Positions 1 through 6,521 of a stretch of DNA of 13,165 nucleotides are shown here, in pieces. Below the pieces are notes generated by a model. The model ran no database searches and was not told where the DNA came from. It saw only the letters and a program-made list of their open reading frames with translations. The stretch is from contig CAZBRS010000094.1 in assembly GCA_964494475.1 (NCBI GenBank), positions 1 through 13,165 on the forward strand. The letters are read 5' to 3'. Position numbers and translations under genes: made by a program. Source of the stretch: CAZBRS01 sp964494475 (lineage in GTDB: Bacteria > Myxococcota_A > UBA9042 > CAZBRS01). How positions within the stretch are numbered: the first letter of the stretch is position 1; the number at the start of each line of letters is the position of its first letter.

Positions 1-1217
1 CCGTCGTCGCCGCACTGCTTGCCGCTGCACTGCCCCTCGCAGCAGTCGCCGGTGTCGGCCATGTCGGTCTTGCCGTCGCAGTCGTTGTCGTACCCGTCGT
101 AGCAGTTGCCCTCGGGGTCGCTGTAGGTGTAGTTGACGGCCTGGTACTGCTCGGCCTTGCACTGCCAGCCCTGGGCACCGAAGCACGCCTTCTTGGCCCC
201 CGCGCACACGCCCTGCTGCTTGGGGCAGAGCGCGCCCTCGTACAGGTACTCGTCGGTGGACCCGTTGCAGTCGTTGTCCTTGCCGTCGCACACCTCGGTG
301 GGCGTGGCCGTGCACACGCCGCACGCGTTGGCCTGGCAGCATTTGCCGCCCTCGCAGCCGTAGCTGGCGCAGTCGTCCTTCTTGGTGCACGTCTGGCCCA
401 ACTGGCACAACCCGCAGCCCGCCGCCGTGCCGCAGTCCACGTCGATCTCGCCGCCGTTCTTCTTGCCGTCCTGGCAGCTGGTGCAGGTGCCCGATTCGCA
501 CCGCCCGTTGGCGCAGTCGCCGTCGAGGCCGCACTTCTTGCCGTCGGCGCAGGCGGCGCAGGGGCCGGCGCAGTCCTGGTCGACCTCGCCCTGGTTCTTC
601 ACGCCGTCGCCGCAGGTGGGGTCCTTGCACACGCCGTAGATGCAGGTGGCGCTCAAGCAGTCGCCGTGCACCGAGCAGAACTTGGTGGTGGCGCAGGGGG
701 AGCACGGCCCGCCGCAGTCGACGTCGGTCTCGCCGCCGTTCTTGGTGTTGTCGCCGCACCCCGCCGAGGCTACGCAGACGCCGCCCGTGCACGTGCCCGA
801 CTGGCAGTCGTCGTCGTCCTTGCAGTCCTTGCCGGCGCCGCACGCGGGGCAACTGCCGCCGCAGTCGACGTCGGTCTCGGAGCCGTCCTGGCTGCCGTTG
901 ACGCACGGATCGCCCGGGTCGATCGGAACGTCGTCGACCGGAACGTCGCCGACCGGGACGTCGGTCCCCCCCGTGTCCTGGCCGACGACGACATCCTCTC
1001 CGGCCACGTCCTGCTGCACGCCGCCGCACTGGCAGGTCTTCCACCGCTTGTTGTCGCCGCACACCTTGGTGCCGAACGTCGTGGTGCTGCAGGCGCAGTC
1101 CTTGGTGTCGCCCGGCGTGCACGTGGTGCCCGTGGTCTGGCCCTGCCCGCCGTCGTCGCCGCCGCAGGCCGCGAGCAAGAACGCCGAGCACAGAACGAAA
1201 GCGTGAACGATCTTCAT
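1..1217 (-). CDS. Cys-rich DVDCGG-repeat lipoprotein with MopE-like motifs (C-terminus beyond the window)
   Basis: The frame is open from an ATG at 1217-1215 to the left window edge (about 405 codons), so the C-terminus is missing. Residues 1-18 form a lipoprotein signal peptide (MKIVHAFV...FLLAAC) with lipidated Cys18. A linker at about 65-103 is rich in Asp, Val, Gly and Pro. Four Cys-rich repeats follow, starting near Cys105, Cys154, Cys202 and Cys248. Each has the pattern NGGExDVDCGG-x-C-x2-C, then further Cys-x(5)-Cys-x(4)-Cys elements. Two MopE-type motifs come next: VCDGKDNDCNGSTDE at about 309-323 and NCYDGYDNDCDGKTD at about 371-385. Such proteins are common surface lipoproteins of Myxococcota-like bacteria, and the Asp/Asn/Cys motifs are annotated as putative metal-binding. 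Disulfide-stabilised, Ca- or metal-dependent surface display or adhesion is my inference. No catalytic domain is visible in this part. The coding call is strong; the function is unknown. Confidence 0.88.
   Translation of the reverse strand, partial: MKIVHAFVLCSAFLLAACGGDDGGQGQTTGTTCTPGDTKDCACSTTTFGTKVCGDNKRWKTCQCGGVQQDVAGEDVVVGQDTGGTDVPVGDVPVDDVPIDPGDPCVNGSQDGSETDVDCGGSCPACGAGKDCKDDDDCQSGTCTGGVCVASAGCGDNTKNGGETDVDCGGPCSPCATTKFCSVHGDCLSATCIYGVCKDPTCGDGVKNQGEVDQDCAGPCAACADGKKCGLDGDCANGRCESGTCTSCQDGKKNGGEIDVDCGTAAGCGLCQLGQTCTKKDDCASYGCEGGKCCQANACGVCTATPTEVCDGKDNDCNGSTDEYLYEGALCPKQQGVCAGAKKACFGAQGWQCKAEQYQAVNYTYSDPEGNCYDGYDNDCDGKTDMADTGDCCEGQCSGKQCGDD
339..905 (-). repeat. Four in-frame Cys-rich DVDCGG repeats
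   Basis: Four protein-level tandem repeats of about 46-49 residues lie in the left lipoprotein, beginning near Cys105, Cys154, Cys202 and Cys248. The core is KNGGExDVDCGG, followed by paired Cys. The fourth unit is divergent: its core reads DVDCGTAAGCGLC, with an inserted pair of Ala and an extra Gly-Cys. At DNA level the copies are only partly similar, so this is an old expansion. Confidence 0.8.
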
Positions 1218-1246
1218 GGGTTCACCGGAGTGGGTTCGCGGGCCGA

Positions 1247-1275
1247 AATGTACAGAAAGCGCGAGGCGGTTTCAA
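1247..1275 (-). promoter_or_regulatory. Sigma70-like promoter of the Cys-rich lipoprotein gene
   Basis: Read on the minus strand, TTGAAA (1275-1270, 5 of 6 match to TTGACA) is followed by exactly 17 bases and then TACATT (1252-1247, 4 of 6 match to TATAAT). This lies in the most AT-rich patch of the 137-bp divergent gap, about 30 bases upstream of the lipoprotein ATG. Spacing and position fit a vegetative promoter. No equally good pair was found for the plus-strand operon in the same gap. This is a prediction only. Confidence 0.5.
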
Positions 1276-1354
1276 GCAGAGAGGGAGCCCGCTTCCGCTC
1301 GGCGCAGGCCTGTGGTACACCGGGGCGACGACGCATTCCCCACGGGGGCTCTCC

Positions 1355-2650
1355 ATGAAGCTCGCGGTCATCGGCGGTGGCAGCACGTACACCCCCGAAT
1401 TGCTCGAAGGCCTGATCCAGCGGCACGCCGAGTTCCCGTTGACCGAGGTCGTGCTCATGGACATCGACGCCGAGCGGCTGACGCCGGTGGCCGGCTTCTC
1501 GGCGCGCATGGCGGCGAAGGCGGGCCACCCGTTCACCGTGCGGGCCACCCTCGACCGGCGCGACGCCGTGGCGGGGGCCAGCTTCGTCGTGAACCAGATC
1601 CGCGTGGGCGGCAACGAGGCGCGCCACCAGGACATCCTCATGGGTCTGCGGCACGGCCTCATCGGCCAGGAGACCACGGGCGTGGGCGGTTTCGCCAAGG
1701 CCCTGCGCACCATCCCGGTCGCGATCGACATCGCCCGCACCGTCGAAGAGCTGGCCCCCGAGGCGTGGCTCGTGAACTTCGCGAACCCCTCGGGCATGGT
1801 CACCGAGGCCATCAGCCGCCACACGAAGGCCCGCACCATTGGGCTCTGCAACGTGCCCATCGACATGAAGATGCAGATCGCCGCCCACCTCGGCGCGTCG
1901 GTCGACGAGGTCGACATCGAGTACGCCGGCCTCAACCACCTGGGCTGGGTGCGGCGCATCCGCGTCGACGGGCGCGACGTGTCCGACGCGGTGTGGGAGG
2001 CCCTCGAGACCATCGAGGGACCGGCCAACATCCCCGAGATCGCCTATCCCAAGGGCTTCATCCGGGCGCTCCAGGCCATCCCCAGCCCCTACCTGCGCTA
2101 CTTCTACGCCACCGACGCCATGTTCGCCGAGATCCGTGACGCCCCCAAGACGCGCGCCGAGGAGGTGCTCGAGATCGAGGACGAGCTGTTCGCGATCTAC
2201 CGGAACCCCGCCGAGGACACCAAGCCCGAGGCCCTCGGCAAGCGCGGCGGGGCCTGGTACTCGCGCGTGGCCCTCGACGTGATGGTGGCGCTCACGAAGA
2301 ACACGCCCTGGATCGACATCGTGAACACGCCGAACCGCGGCGTGATCCCCGGTCTGCCCGACGACGCGGTCATCGAGGTGAACGCCGTGGTGCGCAAGGG
2401 CGGCATCGATCCGCTGCCCGTGCCCGCCCTCGAGCTCGACAAGCTGGCCCTGCTGCAGACCGTGAAGGCCTATGAGCGCCTGACCATCGCCGCTGCCGTC
2501 GAGGGTAGCTACGACAAGGCCCTGCTGGCCCTGGTGGCCCACCCGCTGGTGCCCACGGCCGAGAAGGCGGCCGCCGTGCTGGCCGACGTGATCGCGCGGG
2601 GCAGCTTCACTCCGCAGGCGGGCATTGGCGCCGACGGGCCGCTCTGGTAG
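1355..2650 (+). CDS. Glycoside hydrolase family 4, probable 6-phospho-beta-glucosidase
   Basis: This 431-residue protein matches the usual length of GH4 enzymes, which cleave phosphorylated glycosides in the cytoplasm by an NAD- and divalent-metal-dependent oxidation/elimination route. Residues 3-14 hold the Rossmann start VIGGGSTYTPEL. Other family marks are GLIGQETTGVGGF (101-113), NPSG (144-147), the metal-site CNVP (165-168, Cys165) and LNHLGW (193-198, His195). The PSPYLRYFY segment (243-251) probably supplies the catalytic Tyr, and GGAWYS (299-303 region) follows. The opening and the NHLGW motif resemble the 6-phospho-beta-glucosidase branch (CelF/LicH-like) more than the alpha-glucosidase branch; exact substrate is inferred. 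The ATG at 1355 follows GGGGG at 1344-1348. It is the first gene of a probable operon, with the kinase gene 30 bases downstream. No PTS transporter to make the phosphorylated substrate is in the window. Confidence 0.93.
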   Translation: MKLAVIGGGSTYTPELLEGLIQRHAEFPLTEVVLMDIDAERLTPVAGFSARMAAKAGHPFTVRATLDRRDAVAGASFVVNQIRVGGNEARHQDILMGLRHGLIGQETTGVGGFAKALRTIPVAIDIARTVEELAPEAWLVNFANPSGMVTEAISRHTKARTIGLCNVPIDMKMQIAAHLGASVDEVDIEYAGLNHLGWVRRIRVDGRDVSDAVWEALETIEGPANIPEIAYPKGFIRALQAIPSPYLRYFYATDAMFAEIRDAPKTRAEEVLEIEDELFAIYRNPAEDTKPEALGKRGGAWYSRVALDVMVALTKNTPWIDIVNTPNRGVIPGLPDDAVIEVNAVVRKGGIDPLPVPALELDKLALLQTVKAYERLTIAAAVEGSYDKALLALVAHPLVPTAEKAAAVLADVIARGSFTPQAGIGADGPLW

Positions 2651-2680
2651 GATGAGCTTCGCACCAAGGATCACGCGACC

Positions 2681-4390
2681 ATGAGTTGGCTCTCCCGCGG
2701 CCCCAAGGGGCATCCACGCCAGACGCTGGTCGAGTACTTCTTCCTCGCGGGGGGGGCGTCGGTCGTGGGCTTTCTGGCGCTCTTCGTGCTCATGGGCCAG
2801 CGCGTGCCCGCGCTCATCGAGGCCGCGTTCCTGATCGAGGCGCTGGCGACGCTCTCGTGGATCTACCGCACCGGCCGGCACGTGATGGCCTTGGTGTGGC
2901 TGAACGTGATCCTGGTGTTCGTCGTGGCCTTCGGCATCACGTGGGCCATGGGAGGGATGGCGCTGGCCGGTGGGTTCACGGGCTGGGCCCTGATCGCGCC
3001 GCTGGCCGGCGTGGCCTTCCTCGGCTTCCGTGAGGCTGTGGCCATCTCGGTCGTCTTCCTGGCGCTCGTGGTGGGCACGGCCTGGCTCGGGCCGATCGCC
3101 ACCCTCGACCCGGCGCCGCCCGCTGCCATCTTTCCATGGTACGTGGCCGTCAACCTGATCGGGCAGGCCACGTTCGTGCTGGTCACGGTGGTCTACATGC
3201 TGGCCCAGATCGACGACGAGCGCCGGCAGCGCGAGGCCAGCCAGCTCGAGGCCATGAAGGCCCAGAAGCTCGAGTCCCTGGGCACCCTGGCCGGCGGCAT
3301 CGCCCACGACTTCAACAACATCCTCACGGCCTTCATCGGCAACCTCGACCTGGCGCGCGAATCGGCGCGCGAGGGCGACGTGGCCGACGTCGACGACCTG
3401 CTGGGGCGCGCCCACAAGGCCTTGCACCGCGCCAAGGGCCTGACGGGTCAGCTGCTCGCGTTTGCGCGGGGCGGCGCGCCGGTGCGCGAGAGCGCCACCA
3501 TCACCGAGACGTTGCGCGAATCGGCGGGGTTCGTGCTGCGCGGCGGTCGCGTGGCCTGTGCCTTCGAGATCGCCGACGACCTGTGGCCGGTCGAGGCCGA
3601 CATCGGCCAGATCAGCCAGTTGGTGCAGAACCTCGTGTTGAACGCCTCGCAGGCCATGCCCGAGGGCGGCACCGTCACGGTGACCGCGACCAACGTCACG
3701 CACGGCGAACCCCCGCCGGGGCTCGCGGCCGGGCGGCGCTACGTGCACCTCGCGGTGCGCGACGAGGGCTGCGGCATCCCCGAGGCCGACCGCGCGCGCG
3801 TGTTCGACCCCTACTTCACGACGCGGCCCGGAGGCAGCGGCCTCGGCCTCACCATGTGCTACACCATCGCGCGCGCCCACGAGGGCCAGCTCACCTTCGA
3901 CTCCGAGGTCGGTCGGGGCAGCACGTTCCACGTGTTCCTCCCCGCCGCCGCCAAACCCCCGAAGCGCCACGCCGCCGGCGCCGCGGCTTCCGTGGCCGTT
4001 CGTCCGTCGAACGTGCTCGTCATGGACGACGAGCCCGACCTCTGTGACGTGCTGGCGCGCATGCTCGGCCAACTCGGCCACCGGGCGGTCACCACCCCCG
4101 AGGGGGGCACCGCCCTGCAGCGCTACGCCGACGCGCTCGCGAACGGCGACCGCTTCGATCTGGTCATCCTCGACCTGACGGTCAAGGGAGGCATGGGGGG
4201 CCTCGAGACGTTGAAGCGCCTGCTCGAGCTCGACCCGGGGGCGGTGGTGTTGGCCTCGAGCGGCTACGCCAACGACCGCATCCTGGCCGATCACCGCCTC
4301 CACGGCTTCCGCAGCGTGCTCCGCAAGCCCTACGGGGTCGACGAGCTGCAGCGCGTCCTGTCCGAGACGCTCGGGGCTTCGAGGGCCTGA
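2681..4390 (+). CDS. Membrane-bound hybrid histidine kinase with C-terminal receiver domain
   Basis: This 569-residue two-component sensor has about five or six hydrophobic segments between residues 18 and 175 and no large periplasmic loop, so the stimulus may be read in or at the membrane. A short charged coiled linker (178-195) leads to the H-box LAGGIAHDFNNIL, with phospho-acceptor His209. The ATPase domain shows the N-box (QNLVLNASQAM, Asn321), G1 (DEGCGIP, from 361), an F-box-like FDPYFTT and G2 (GGSGLGL, 384-390). An Ala/Pro linker (421-440) joins a receiver domain at about 443-565. The receiver has the acidic pocket DDE (449-451), phospho-acceptor Asp498 in VILDLT, Ser526/527 and Lys549 in RKPYG. 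All residues for kinase and receiver activity are present. There is no DNA-binding output domain, so a partner must act downstream. The start is supported by AAGGA at 2666-2670. The stop overlaps the next gene's ATG. Confidence 0.95.
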   Translation: MSWLSRGPKGHPRQTLVEYFFLAGGASVVGFLALFVLMGQRVPALIEAAFLIEALATLSWIYRTGRHVMALVWLNVILVFVVAFGITWAMGGMALAGGFTGWALIAPLAGVAFLGFREAVAISVVFLALVVGTAWLGPIATLDPAPPAAIFPWYVAVNLIGQATFVLVTVVYMLAQIDDERRQREASQLEAMKAQKLESLGTLAGGIAHDFNNILTAFIGNLDLARESAREGDVADVDDLLGRAHKALHRAKGLTGQLLAFARGGAPVRESATITETLRESAGFVLRGGRVACAFEIADDLWPVEADIGQISQLVQNLVLNASQAMPEGGTVTVTATNVTHGEPPPGLAAGRRYVHLAVRDEGCGIPEADRARVFDPYFTTRPGGSGLGLTMCYTIARAHEGQLTFDSEVGRGSTFHVFLPAAAKPPKRHAAGAAASVAVRPSNVLVMDDEPDLCDVLARMLGQLGHRAVTTPEGGTALQRYADALANGDRFDLVILDLTVKGGMGGLETLKRLLELDPGAVVLASSGYANDRILADHRLHGFRSVLRKPYGVDELQRVLSETLGASRA

Positions 4391-4392
4391 TG
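4388..4392 (+). promoter_or_regulatory. TGATG stop/start overlap (translational coupling)
   Basis: The TGA of the hybrid kinase (4388-4390) shares its A with the ATG of the EEP lipoprotein (4390-4392). A GAGGG at 4381-4385 lies inside the kinase 3' end as a candidate ribosome binding site. This arrangement normally means co-transcription and coupled translation, so the two proteins are likely made together. Confidence 0.75.
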
Positions 4393-6453
4393 AAGCTCCC
4401 CCGCGCTCTTCCCGCCCTGCCGGTCCTGGCGCTCCTGGCCCTGGCGGCCTGCGGTGAGCCGGTGCGGTCTTCCTCGGACGCGGTCGACGTCGAATTGGCG
4501 GACGAGGCGATTCCCGAGAGCGTCGACACCGCCTCGCCGTTCATCGAGCCCCACGTCACGCCCGACTCGCTGCGTTTGTCCCCCTTCGGCCCACCGGCCG
4601 CGCCGTCTCTGCCCGCCGGCGTACGGTTGCGCGCGGCCACCTGGAACGTGTACGGCGGTCAGTGGGCCACGTTCGACGAGCTGGGCGCGACGATCGCCGG
4701 CCTGCAGGCCGACCTGGTGGGCCTGGAGGAGTGCCCCGAAGGCGCCGCGGCGACCCTGGCCGAGGTGGCCGGGTTCCCCTACGTCGAGCAGGTCGCGGGT
4801 CAGGCGCTGCTGTCGAAGACGCCGCTGGCCGACGCCGAGTCCGTGTCCCTCGGCGCCGAGGGCCGCGCGGCCCTGCACGCGACCACGACGGTCCAGGGCG
4901 CCCTGTTCTCGGTGTACGTGGCGCACGTCAGCTGGAACGTGGCGGGCAACCTGCAGTGCCGGCAGTTCGCCGAGGTGCTGGCCTCCGATCCCGTCGACCG
5001 GCTCGTGGTGGTGGGCGACTTCAACGACGAGGCCCACAGCACGCAGATTACGTACCTCGACGTCGTGCTGGCCGACGCGTTCACGGCGGCGGGCGTCTAC
5101 CCCGGGCAGCTGATCTCGTGGCCCTCCCATTGGTTCGACGAGACCGAAGGGGCGCAGCTCATCGACCTCGTGTTCTTCCGCCGCGCCTTTCCGGCCCTGG
5201 TGCTCGAGGCCGGCGTGACCGAACTCCTGCCGCCGCGCTCGGACCACAAGCCGGCGTGGGCCGACCTTCTCTATCCGGCGGGCGGGGAGGCCGCGTTCAG
5301 CGCCGATCCCTTCGCCGCCCTGCGCGACCCCTTCGGTGCGTTCCCCCCCGAGGACGAGCGCCCGCCCAACCTGCTGCAGAATCCCGGAGCCGAGTCGGGC
5401 CTCGCGGGCTGGAGCGTGGAGGGCGATCCGCGCGCCGAGGCCCTCCGCGAGCAGCGCACACCGCACGGGGGCGCGGCCTTCTTCACGGGCTATCCGAAGA
5501 CCACGGGCAAGGTCATGCGCTCCAGCGGCTCGCAGCAGGTCTCCCTCTCGTCGTACGCGGAGGCCATCGACGCGGGCCGCGGCGTGGTCTACGCGTCGGC
5601 CTGGCTGGCCACGGGCTACCTCACGGTGTCCGAGGGCGACGAGGTCTCGAACCTGTGCAAGCCCTACGACGACGCCGAGGTCCTCGTCGAGGCGCTGGAC
5701 GCCGACAGCCACCCGCGGCTGGTCCGCTCTTCGGGCCGGCACGACACGCTCGGCTGGGTGCCCTGGGCCGAGGTCCTCGACCTGCCGCCGGGTACGCGCA
5801 CGGTGCGGGTCACCTGGGCCATGAACCGCAAGGTGCAGAGCGGCTTCGGCAACGACGGCGCGGTCGACGACCTGTACCTCGGCTACGCCACGCTGGGCGC
5901 GCCCCAGGCGCGTCTGGGCGGCGACCTGCTGGGGAACGGCGGGGCCGAGGAGCCGACCCCCGAGGGGTGGGAGGGCTCGGGCTTCGAGGTCAGCCCCAAC
6001 GACGTCGTGCTGGGGCCCTGGGGCGGCACCGTCTTTCCGCCGTGGTCCTGGTCCGGTCGGGGCTTCTTCGTGGCCCCCGCGCCGATGCTCTCCGCAGCCG
6101 CGCCGGTGCCCGAGCTCCGGCGCGAGCTCGACCTCGACCGCTACGCCGGGCACCAGGCCGCCGGAACGCTGGCCCTGCGCTGGGGAGGCTGGCTGCGCAC
6201 GTTCGAGTCGCGCACGCCCTGGACGCTCCGCCTCGTCCTGGAGGATGGCCACGGGGTCTGGGGCGAGATCGTCGCCGACCCGGTCTTCGCCGCCGCGTGG
6301 ACCGGCGTCGAGGCGTTGACCCGCATCCCCGCCGGCACGACCCGCGTGACGTTCGTGCTCCGGGGGCCCGAGCCGTCGGAGACGCGCGACGCCGGCTTCG
6401 CCGACTCCCTGTTCGCCTGGCCCGAGCGCGTCGCTCCTTCGTTCGGCCGCTGA
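4390..6453 (+). CDS. EEP-family (endonuclease/exonuclease/phosphatase) lipoprotein with two jelly-roll-like domains
   Basis: This 687-residue protein begins with a lipoprotein signal peptide, MKLPRALPALPVL...LALAAC, with Cys21 as lipid site. Residues 79-295 form an EEP domain (DNase I / sphingomyelinase / inositol-phosphatase fold). The expected active-site signatures are all present: TWNVYGG (Asn86), GLEEC (Glu114), VAHVSW (His179), GDFNDE (Asp210, Asn212), LIDLVFF (Asp259) and SDHKP (Asp285, His286). Metal-dependent phosphodiester or phosphomonoester hydrolysis is therefore likely; nucleic acid, lipid or sugar phosphate cannot be distinguished. Two related modules follow, opening with NLLQNPGAESGLAGW (327-341) and DLLGNGGAEEPTPEGW (512-527), each ending in a VDD/ADS acidic element. 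These openings are typical of galactose-binding-like jelly rolls that bind carbohydrate or surfaces. Translation is coupled to the upstream kinase. The protein would sit outside the cytoplasmic membrane or on the outer membrane. The family call is strong; the substrate is unknown. Confidence 0.88.
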   Translation: MKLPRALPALPVLALLALAACGEPVRSSSDAVDVELADEAIPESVDTASPFIEPHVTPDSLRLSPFGPPAAPSLPAGVRLRAATWNVYGGQWATFDELGATIAGLQADLVGLEECPEGAAATLAEVAGFPYVEQVAGQALLSKTPLADAESVSLGAEGRAALHATTTVQGALFSVYVAHVSWNVAGNLQCRQFAEVLASDPVDRLVVVGDFNDEAHSTQITYLDVVLADAFTAAGVYPGQLISWPSHWFDETEGAQLIDLVFFRRAFPALVLEAGVTELLPPRSDHKPAWADLLYPAGGEAAFSADPFAALRDPFGAFPPEDERPPNLLQNPGAESGLAGWSVEGDPRAEALREQRTPHGGAAFFTGYPKTTGKVMRSSGSQQVSLSSYAEAIDAGRGVVYASAWLATGYLTVSEGDEVSNLCKPYDDAEVLVEALDADSHPRLVRSSGRHDTLGWVPWAEVLDLPPGTRTVRVTWAMNRKVQSGFGNDGAVDDLYLGYATLGAPQARLGGDLLGNGGAEEPTPEGWEGSGFEVSPNDVVLGPWGGTVFPPWSWSGRGFFVAPAPMLSAAAPVPELRRELDLDRYAGHQAAGTLALRWGGWLRTFESRTPWTLRLVLEDGHGVWGEIVADPVFAAAWTGVEALTRIPAGTTRVTFVLRGPEPSETRDAGFADSLFAWPERVAPSFGR

Positions 6454-6503
6454 CGCAACCAGGACGGCGGAGTCCGGAGGCCTCGATTCGCGGGGGCTCT
6501 GGC

Positions 6504-6517
6504 CGGCGAGCGCGCCG
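6504..6517. terminator. Possible short hairpin in the convergent gap
   Basis: CGGCG (6504-6508), loop AGCG and CGCCG (6513-6517) form a 5-bp GC stem in the 68-bp gap between the convergent EEP and helicase genes. It lies right after the helicase stop when read on the minus strand. There is no clear U-tract, only TT after the stem on the plus strand. In such GC-rich DNA this could arise by chance. Confidence 0.3.
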
Positions 6518-6521
6518 TTCG

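Noticed and set aside
1298..1326. Possible plus-strand promoter TTCCGC-17-TACACC upstream of GH4
   Set aside because: The -35 matches consensus at only two of six positions and the -10 is poor; not supportable.
1214..4303. Very long minus-strand open frame (about 1029 codons) opposite the GH4 and kinase genes
   Set aside because: Its translation is low-complexity in Arg, Gly, His, Ala and Val with no motifs, while the plus strand encodes two textbook proteins with all catalytic residues. Stop-free antisense frames are expected in DNA this GC-rich.
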